From the NCBI GenBank assembly GCA_029891385.1, contig CM057226.1:90652977-90716976 (forward strand): DNA of 64,000 bases. Reading direction: 5' to 3'. Source of the DNA: Erythroxylum novogranatense (Eukaryota > Streptophyta > Magnoliopsida > Malpighiales > Erythroxylaceae). Every line of letters starts with the position of its first letter. The first letter of the stretch is position 1. A model generated the notes under the pieces. That model did not search any database. It had not been told where the DNA came from and was given only the letters and a program-made list of their open reading frames with translations. Shown one piece after another: positions 55,820 to 64,000 of the stretch. The position numbers were made by a program, and so were the translations under genes.

Positions 55820-56360
55820 GTATTCTTTTGTTGTAAACAAAAAAGAAAAGAAAAGAAAAGAATTGTCTTTTTTTAGTTCTTTAGTTTTATGTTGCTATTG
55901 ACGTCTTATTTTTTAGTAGTTTTCTTAGTGACTTCTATTTGGCTCTACCGAAGGCTTTTCGGCTCTCTCATCGGTATGGAACTCTCTCGGGTATCTCTCT
56001 CTCTTTCGGGCATAACTCTCAGTGTTTTGAATGGTGGTTAATTGTCATATTGGTGTGTTTATGATTCTTCTGCTGCATCTATTGGTGATTATTATGATCA
56101 TGTTTTTGTCCCAAGGAGGAGACATCACAGTGTTTATGGTGAATGTTGCATAGGGGGAGATTTCAAGATATATATGTGACTGTATGTCTTGCTTTTTGGC
56201 ATCTTTTTGTCCCAAGGGAAAGAAATTTGGATGATTGGTGTTCTTTGAAACTTGATGTTTGATGAAGGGGGAGCATTGTGAATCTCATCTTTATATGTCC
56301 AAATATTATTATTTATGTGGAGTGCTAGAGTTGTGACAAAAATGCCAAAAAGGGGGAGAT
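55820..56360 (+). other. Array unit 1 3' untranslated region and polypurine tract
   Basis: It contains an aaaagaaaagaaaag microsatellite (about 55840-55860) and a pyrimidine-rich ctctctcgggtatctctctct stretch. Several purine runs such as agggggagat follow, the last of which (aaaaagggggaga, 56347-56359) abuts LTR 2. Equivalent tracts lie before LTR 3 (about 59466-59478) and, shortened, before LTR 4. Confidence 0.85.
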
Positions 56361-57634
56361 TGTTAGAATATATTTTATATATTCTTTGTTTGGTTTTGGC
56401 ATTTTTAAGTTGGACATATAAAATATGGAGTTTGTGCTTTATTAGAACTCCTTATTTGATTTTAAAAAGGAATTTATGAGATACATGTGATAAGGATGAA
56501 ATCCTTCTTGAAGATTACCCATACATGTGTGTATCTTCTTATTATAGAATGTGTCTTATTTGAGATTGGGTATTGAAGATTGCATTCTTTTGAGATTAGA
56601 TAATGCTTGGGATTTGAATAGGAAATATAATTCCAATAAGCAATTATTTTCGGTGGTGATAGCCTTCCTATTTCGGTGTTGATAGCCTTCTTGATTTTGT
56701 CCTTATTTGGAAAGGATTATTCCCAGGAAAATCTAGAAGATTGCGTGAATAGTGTGGGCTTGGGAGATTGTCTCTATGGCTGACGTGTAGGGCATCATTA
56801 TTGATCAATGTGTATGTGTGCGTGGGGTAAAGGTTCAGTGTTTTTAATCTACACAGTGGAAGTTTTGGTTGTTGCACTATTAAGCATTGTTGACTTTGAG
56901 AAATCTGCGCATGTCTTATCTTTTTGGTGAATCAAAAAGGATTGCTGCAAGTCTTTATGTGAATTAAAGGGGATTACCGCAAGTCTTGAGGGTGAATCAA
57001 GTGTTTTATGGTTTTATGGAAAGATAACATGGTGTGGCTTTTATTGTTGAGCATCTACGGCTGATGTCATCCAAGTAGCGTGAACGACTTGTGGGGATGC
57101 AGCCTGTGTTAGTTATCTTTGTGCTGGAATTTATGTGGATTACATCACTTGGGCTGAATGGTTTTGTGCTGCGTTTTCTTTGATGTGTTGTCGTGATTGG
57201 CTCAGTGTTATTGCAACAACTTTCAGATCTATTTCAGTGAAGCTGAACTTATCGGGAAGTTGTTCTTGTCTATCTCAAGTGTATTTTAGTTTTCGCTCTT
57301 TATTATTTTAATCACTTGAGTTGTTCGTTTAATTATCTTTATTATCAAATACTGTTGAGAAAATCCTCTGTTGAGGTTAGTACGAGGTGGTCGTACTATT
57401 GGGTGTGAATTCTTTCACGGGAAGTAAGGTTGAGAGATAGTGCTAAGGGTTGAGTGGTGTCGGCTCAGTAAAGCCTTGGGTTAAACTATTGTACCGGTGA
57501 AAGTGATTAAGGTGGGTGAGGGCCCATGAGACGTAGGCAAGGTGTCTTGACTGCGTTATAAACGTCGGTGTCTTTACTATTTTGTGTTTGTGTGATTTAT
57601 AGTCTGCGAAATTATTAATCACTTCGGTTTTTCA
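56361..57634 (+). repeat. Array LTR 2 (inner)
   Basis: 1274 bp. It shares with LTR 3 variants absent from LTR 1 and LTR 4 (tatttcggtgttg, tctgcgcatg, acggctgatg, gtgaacgac, gcgttataaacg). Confidence 0.94.
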
Positions 57635-57704
57635 ATTGGTATCAGAGCAAGGTCACCGATTCAGAACTTGGTAGCAAGTTGGTGCAGATCCTAGATTCGC
57701 AGAC

Positions 57705-58937
57705 ATGGCTACGAGAGAAGGTGAGCGGAAGGCGGAAGAATTGATGTCATGAATGTCAGGGGTTTGGACATCTTCAATCCGAATGCGCTAACACATTGAA
57801 GAAACAAAGAGGAAAGTCTTTCACAACCACCTGGAGTGAAAATGATTATGAAATTGAAAAAGAAGTTGTGAAGAATGACGCTTTAGTTACATTTTACAGC
57901 AAAAATCCAGTTACTTGTTTAACGATGTCGAGAAGGAAGTGGCGGAGGCGAAAAAGTGAGTAAATCTGGAAATTTTGGGAAAAATGCAAATGATTCAGCT
58001 CCAAGCTCAATTGCAGATTATGACAGTGATGGAAGTGGGTCAAGTGATAAAATGGAGAACATCTATGAGGCTTATGAATTAATGTACGAAAAATGGGTGA
58101 AAATATGTAGAAAGAATGAAAGATTGAAGGAAGAGAATCTCTCCATGAAGAACACTATCCAAGAGTTAGAAAGAAATTTAATGTTGACTTCGGATGAGCT
58201 TGGTGAAGCTAGAATGAAATTGGTGAGTACTGAAAAGGGATTGAGGATGTTGAATGGAGGCACCGAAAAACTTGATAAATTGATAGAAACTGGTAAGGTT
58301 AAAGGAAACTTCGAAGGCATAGGCTATAAAGGTGAGTGTTCAAAAGTTAATGAAGAAAAATTTGAAATGTCCAGATCATTGAAGTAGAAGCATCAAAAAG
58401 AGTGATAGATTTATACCTACATGTCATTTTTGTGGAGTCATTGGACATATAAGGCCAAGATGTTATCAGTTATTACAAATGATATTTCAAAGGGGCCAAA
58501 ATCAAAAATATAGACGTTCTCCATTAAGTTTCCAGCAACATCCCATGGTATCGAAGCAGGCTTGGATTAGAAAGGATCAGGTACAAGCACAAAAATGTAG
58601 TGAAGGAAAAACCAGAAAATGCCCAGATTTGCAGTTGGTTACTGTTAAGGAAGTAACTGCAAAACCAGGAGAAATTCCAGTTACTTCAGATGATGATGCG
58701 GTAGAATCACTAAATGAAAATCAAAACCGAGGGTCTTCATCTCGAATCCGAAGAAACCATCCAGTAGAAAATGTTATGGGGGATGTGAGCGAAAGAAGTA
58801 AAACAAAAGAAAGAAAAAGGGTTGATTATCAAGAACTTACAGGAAACTCGTGTTATACATCTTCATTCGAGCCAAAGAAAAACGTCAGGTTTGAGATTCT
58901 TCGAAGGGCACAGGGACAATGTGCTTTACATTTTTGA
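57705..58937 (+). pseudogene. gag: gag-like gene, array unit 2
   Basis: The ATG at 57705 corresponds to that of unit 1, but small deletions in the first 30 bases (ggcggaagaattgatgtc for ggccagaagaattcagtgtc) throw the first zinc knuckle out of frame. The middle coiled-coil-like segment and following region are open over 143 codons (57956-58387), without the TGA seen in unit 1. A small deletion near 58378 then breaks the frame before the second knuckle. The tail (58479-58937) is open for 152 codons to the natural end. Overall this is the least interrupted middle part of the three copies. Confidence 0.8.
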
Positions 58938-59479
58938 AGTATTCTTTTGTTGTAAACAAAAAAGAAAAGAAAAGAAAAGAATTGTCTTTTTTTAGTTCTT
59001 TAGTTTTATGTTGCTATTGACGTCTTATTTTTTAGTAGTTTTCTTAGTGACTTCTATTTGGCTCTACCGAAGGCTTTTCGGCTCTCTCATCGGTATGGAA
59101 CTCTCTCGGGTATCTCTCTCTCTTTCGGGCATAACTCTCAGTGTTTTGAATGGTGGTTAATTGTCATATTGGTGTGTTTATGATTCTTCTGCTGCATCTA
59201 TTGGTGATTATTATGATCATGTTTTTGTCCCAAGGAGGAGACATCACAGTGTTTATGGTGAATGTTGCATAGGGGGAGATTTCAAGATATATATGTGACT
59301 GTATGTCTTGCTTTTTGGCATCTTTTTGTCCCAAGGGAAAGAAATTTGGATGATTGGTGTTCTTTGAAACTTGATGTTTGATGAAGGGGGAGCATTGTGA
59401 ATCTCATCTTTATATGTCCAAATATGATTATTTATGTGGAGTGCTAGAGTTGTGACAAAAATGCCAAAAAGGGGGAGAT

Positions 59480-60751
59480 TGTTAGAATATATTTTATATA
59501 TTCTTTGTTTGATTTTGGCATTTTTAAGTTGGACATATAAAATATGGAGTTTGTGCTTTATTAGAACTCCTTATTTGATTTTAAAAAGGAATTTATGAGA
59601 TACATGTGATAAGGATGAAATCCTTCTTGAAGATTACCCATATGTGTGTATCTTCTTATTATAGAATGTGTCTTATTTGAGATTGGGTATTGAAGATTGC
59701 ATTCTTTTGAGATTAGATAATGCTTGGGATTTGAATAGGAAATATAATTCCAATAAGCAATTATTTTCGGTGGTGATAGCCTTCCTATTTCGGTGTTGAT
59801 AGCCTTCTTGATTTTGTCCTTATTTGGAAAGGATTATTTCCAGGAAAATCTAGAAGATTGCGTGAATAGTGTGGGCTTGGGAGATTGTCTCTATGGCTGA
59901 CGTGTAGGGCATCATTATTGATCAATGTGTATGTGTGCGTGGGGTAAAGGTTCGGTGTTTTAATCTACACGATTGGAAGTTTTGGTTCTTTGCACTATTG
60001 AGCATTGTTGACTTTGAGAAATCTGCGCATGTCTTATCTTTTTGGTGAATCAAAAAGGATTGCTGCAAGTCTTTATGTGAATTAAAGGGGATTGCCGCAA
60101 GTCTTGAGGGTGAATCAAGTGTTTTATGGTTTTATGGAAAGATAACATGGTGTGGCTTTTATTGTTGAGCATCTACGGCTGATGTCATCCAAGTAGCGTG
60201 AACGACTTGTGGGGATGCAGCCTGTGTTAGTTATCTTTGTGCTGGAATTTATGTGGATTACATCACTTGGGCTGAATGGTTTTGTGTTGCGTTTTCTTTG
60301 ATGTGTTGTCGTGATTGGCTCAGTGTTATTGCAACAACTTTCAGATCTATTTCAGTGAAGCTGAACTTATCGGGAAGTTGTTCTTGTCTATCTTAAGTGT
60401 ATTTTAGTTTTCGCTCTTTATTATTTTAATCACTTGAGTTGTTCGTTTAATTATCTTTATTATTAAATACTGTTGAGAAAATCCTCTGTTGAGGTTAGTA
60501 CGAGGTGGTCGTACTATTGGGTGTGAATTCTTTCACGGGAAGTAAGGTTGAGAGATAGTGCTAAGGGTTGAGTGGTGTCGGCTCAGTAAAGCCTTGGGTT
60601 AAACTATTGTACTTCGGTGAAAGTGATTGTGGGTGAGGGCCCCCAGAGCGTAGGCAAGGTGTGCCGACTGCGTTATAAACGTCGGTGTCTTTACTATTTT
60701 GTGTTTGTGTGATTTATAGTCTGCGAAATTATTAATCACTTTGGTTTTTCA
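59480..60751 (+). repeat. Array LTR 3 (inner)
   Basis: 1272 bp, most like LTR 2 at the diagnostic sites, with a private loss of a few bases (acccatatgtgtg for acccatacatgtgtg). Confidence 0.94.
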
Positions 60752-60821
60752 ATTGGTATCAGAGCAAGGTCACCGATTCAGAACTTGGTAGCAAGTTGGT
60801 GCAGATCCTAGATTCGCAGAC

Positions 60822-62043
60822 ATGGCTACGAGAGAAGGTGAACGGAAGGCGGAAGAATTGATGTCATGAATGTCGGGGTTTGGACATCTTCAATCCGAAT
60901 GCGCTAACACATTGAAGAAACAAAGAGGAAAGTCTTTCACAACCACGGGTGAAAATGATTATGAAAGTGAAAAGAAGTTGTGAAGAATGGCGCTTTAGTT
61001 ACATTTACACAAAAATCCGATTACTTGTTTAACGATGTCGAGAAGGAAGTGGCGGAGGCGAAAAGTGAGTAAATCTGGAAATTTTGGGAAAATGCAAATG
61101 ATTCACTCAAGCTCAATCTCAGATTATGACGGTGATGGAAGTGGGTCAAGTGATAAAATGGAGAACATCTATGAGGCTTATGAATTAATGTACGAAAATG
61201 GGTGAAAATATGTAGAAAGAATGAAAGATTGAAGGAAGAGAATCTCTCCATGAAGAACACTATCCAAGAGTTAGAAAGAAATTTAATGTTGACTTCGGAT
61301 GAGCTTGGTGAAGCTAGAATGAAATTGGTGAGTACTGAAAAGGGATTGAGGATGTTGAATGGAGGCACCGAAAAACTTGATAAATTGATAGAAACTGGTA
61401 AGGTTAAAGGAAACTTCGAAGGCATAGGCTATAAAGGTGAGTGTTCAAAAGTTAATGAAGAAAAATTTGAAATGTCCAGATCAGCCCAAGAAGTAGAAGC
61501 ACCGAAAAAGAGTGATAGATTTATACCTACATGTCATTTTTGTGGAGTCATTGGACATATAAGGCCAAGATGTTATCAGTTATTACAAATGATATTTTAA
61601 AGGGGCCAAAATCGAAAATATAGACGTTCTCCATTAAGTTTCCAGCAACATCCCATGGTATCGAAGCAGGCTTGGATTTGAAAGGGTCAGTACAAGCACA
61701 AAATGTAGTGAAGGAAAACCGAAAATGCCCAGATTTGCGAGTTGAATTCTTTATTAAGGAAGTAAGCGCAAAACGAGAGAAATTCGATTACTTGAGATGA
61801 TGATGCGGCGAATCACTAGATGACAATCAAAACCGAGGGTCTTCATCTCGAATCCGAAGAAACCATCCAGTAGAAAATGTTATGGGGGATGTGAGCGAAA
61901 GAAGTAAAACAAAAGAAAGAAAAAGGGTTGATTATCAAGAACTTACAGGAAACTCGTGTTATACATCTTCATTCGAGCCAAAGAAAAACGTCAGGTTTGA
62001 GATTCTTCGAAGGGCACAGGGACAATGTGCTTTACATTTTTGA
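60822..62043 (+). pseudogene. gag: gag-like gene, array unit 3
   Basis: The ATG at 60822 is followed by the same early deletions as unit 2, plus further one-base losses (gtcggggtttgg, aaccacgggtgaaaatg, gaaaatgggtg), so the first knuckle is out of frame. An open segment at 61202-61600 spans the heptad-rich part and the second zinc knuckle, CHFCGVIGHIRPRC, then stops. The tail carries additional small deletions (cagtacaagcacaaaatg, aaaaccgaaaatg). Confidence 0.8.
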
Positions 62044-62576
62044 AGTATTCTTTTGTTGTAAACAAAAAAGAAAAGAAAAGAAAAGAATTGTCTTTTTTTA
62101 GTTCTTTAGTTTTATGTTGCTATTGACGTCTTATTTTTTAGTAGTTTTCTTAGTGACTTCTATTTGGCTCTACCGAAGGCTTTTGGCTCTCTCATCGGTA
62201 TGGAACTCTCTCGGGTATCTCTCTCTCTTTCGGGCATAACTCTCAGTGTTTTGAATGGTGGTTAATTGTCATATTGGTGTGTTTATGATTCTTCTGCTGC
62301 ATCTATTGGTGATTATTATGATCATGTTTTTGTCCCAAGGAGGAGACATCACAGTGTTTATGGTGAATGTTGCATAGGGAAAGATTTCAAGATATATATG
62401 TATTTGTATGTCTTGCTTTTGGCATCTTTTGTCCCAAGGAAAGAAATTTGGATGATTGGTGTTCTTTGAAACTTGATGTTTGATGAAGGGGAGCATTGTG
62501 AATCTCATCTTTTATGTCCAAATATGATTATTTATGTGGAGTGTTAGAGTTGTGACAAAATGCCAAAAGGAGAGAT

Positions 62577-63838
62577 TGTTAGAATATATTTTATATATTC
62601 TTTGTTTGGTTTTGGCATTTTTAAGTTGGACATATAAAATATGGAGTTTGTGCTTTATTAGAACTCCTTATTTGATTTTAAAAAGGAATTTATGAGATAC
62701 ATGTGATAAGGATGAAATCCTTCTTGAAGATTACCCATACATGTGTGTATCTTCTTATTATAGAATGTGTCTTATTTGAGATTGGGTATTGAAGATTGCA
62801 TTCTTTTGAGATTAGATAATGCTTGGGATTTGAATAGGAAATATAATTCCAATAAGCAATTATTTTCGGTGGTGATAGCCTTCCTATTTGGTGTTGATAG
62901 CCTTCTTGATTTTGTCCTTATTTGGAAAGGATTATTCCCAGGAAAATCTAGAAGATTGCGTGAATAGTGTGGGCTTGGGAGATTGTCTCTATGGCTGATG
63001 TGTAGGGCATCATTATTGATCAATGTGTATGTGTGCGTGGGGTAAAGGTTCGGTGTTTTAATCTACAGTGGAAGTTTTGGTTCTTTGCACTATTGAGCAT
63101 TGTTGACTTTGAGAAATCTGCATGTTTTATCTTTTGGTGAATCAAAAGGATTCTGCAAGTCTTTATGTGAATTAAAGGGATTGCCGCAAGTCTTGAGGTG
63201 AATCAAGTGTTTTATGGTTTTATGGAAAGATAACATGGTGTGGCTTTTATTGTTGAGCATCTACGGTGATGTCATCCAAGTAGCGTGAGCGACTTGTGGG
63301 GATGCGACTGTGTTAGTTATCTTTGTGCTGGAATTTATGTGGATTACATCACTTGGGCTGAATGGTTTTGTCTTGCGTTTTCTTTGATGTGTTGTCGTGA
63401 TTGACTCGGTGTTATTGCAACAACTTTCAGATCTATTTCAGTGAAGCTGAACTTATCGGGAAGTTGTTCTTGTCTATCTCAAGTGTATTTTAGTTTTCGC
63501 TCTTTATTATTTTAATCACTTGAGTTGTTCGTTTAATTATCTTTATTATTAAATACTGTTGAGAAAATCCTCTGTTTAGGTTAGTACGAGGTGGTCGTAC
63601 TATTGGGTGTGAATTCTTTCACGGGAAGTAAGGTTGAGAGATAGTGCTAAGGGTTGAATGGTGTCGGCTCAGTAAAGCCTTGGGTTAAACTATTATGCCG
63701 GTGAAAGTGATTGTTGGGTGAGGTCCCATGAGGCGTAGGCAAGGTGTACCGAACTGCGTTACCAAACGTCGGTGTCTTTACTATTTTGTGTTTGTGTGAT
63801 TTATAGTCTGCGAAATTATTAATCACTTCGATTTTTCA
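62577..63838 (+). repeat. Array LTR 4 (outer right)
   Basis: 1262 bp, ending ATTTTTCA at 63838 and followed at once by the target duplication CCCAC. It shares the outer-type variants with LTR 1. An open frame of 66 codons near 62767-62967 recurs in the other LTRs with indels and is not evidence of a gene. Confidence 0.94.
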
Positions 63839-64000
63839 CCCACAATTCCTTTTCTATCTGTATCAATTTAGGAAGCTTTTCCACCGTCAGTTCCAGAAGT
63901 TTGAGTTGCATTTGCTCGTGGAAGTCCTGCCTTATCTTTTCCACCACCAGCACCGCGTTTATGCCCTCCACCACGTCCAAAGGAAGTCATTCGTGGTCTG
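63839..64000 (-). pseudogene. gag: Copia gag C-terminal part, continuation of the split element
   Basis: On the minus strand this gives a Gly/Arg-rich gag tail (SFGRGGGHKRGAGGGKDK), one stop near 63870, then IDTDRKGIVG, whose next residues continue at 53246 as LNDEQW once the array and one target duplication are discounted. It therefore belongs to the element at 49804-53246. Its upstream part is beyond the window. Confidence 0.85.

Larger units (their letters stand above)
53247..63838 (+). mobile_element. Tandem array of gag-only copia-type retrotransposon: four LTRs, three internal regions
   Basis: The order is LTR (53247-54511), internal (54512-56360), LTR (56361-57634), internal (57635-59479), LTR (59480-60751), internal (60752-62576), LTR (62577-63838). 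Unit periods are 3114, 3119 and 3097 bp. Each internal region starts with a methionine-tRNA primer-binding site and ends with a polypurine tract. Each carries only gag-like zinc-knuckle coding sequence, resembling gag of SIRE/Maximus-type copia elements, with no protease, integrase or RT. A single 5-bp duplication surrounds the array. This is a terminal-repeat gag-containing non-autonomous element that multiplied in place or entered as a concatemer. Confidence 0.92.

Overview
The window is nuclear DNA of a flowering plant, probably a eudicot. The evidence is the repeat content (Tat-type Ty3/gypsy, Ty1/copia, plant L1-type LINE, CACTA/En-Spm transposons) and one intronless host gene with intact coding sequence (36266-37432) whose product resembles a conserved plant protein with an SMI1/KNR4-like region. 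Nothing points to a bacterial, organellar or viral genome. Apart from that gene the window is mobile DNA, mostly decayed, separated by AT-rich sequence in which I see no gene.

Layout. (1) 750-8286: 5'-truncated Ty3/gypsy element of the Tat type, with pol, a 64-bp tandem repeat array, an antisense extra ORF, polypurine tract and 3' LTR. (2) 9759-16019 and 16506-21007: two CACTA transposons of one family, each with its own 3-bp target duplication (ATG; TTT), lying tail to tail. (3) 23543-32830: a degenerate LINE split by a minus-strand copia element (26203-30860; TSD TTAAC) that has lost integrase and most of its reverse transcriptase. (4) 36266-37432: the host gene. (5) 39973-44845: a complete copia element (168-bp LTRs, TSD ATAGA) with intact RT-RNase H but broken gag and integrase. 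(6) 45529 to the right edge: a three-level nest. A degenerate Ty3/gypsy element (45529-49803) is interrupted by a minus-strand copia element (49804-53246, resuming 63839-64000), which is itself interrupted by a 10.6-kb insert.

The 10.6-kb insert (53247-63838) is the most unusual object. It is a head-to-tail array LTR-int-LTR-int-LTR-int-LTR of a gag-only, non-autonomous copia-type element (LTRs about 1.27 kb, internal regions about 1.84 kb), with a single 5-bp target duplication (CCCAC) around the whole array. Sequence variants fall into outer units (first and last) and inner units (middle), which bears on how the array formed or on how it was assembled.

Few of these genes can still act. The intact reading frames are the host gene and the RT-RNase H of the 39973-44845 element. 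Elsewhere stops and frameshifts dominate, and many stops look like G:C to A:T changes at Trp, Gln or Arg codons, as expected of methylated, silenced repeats.
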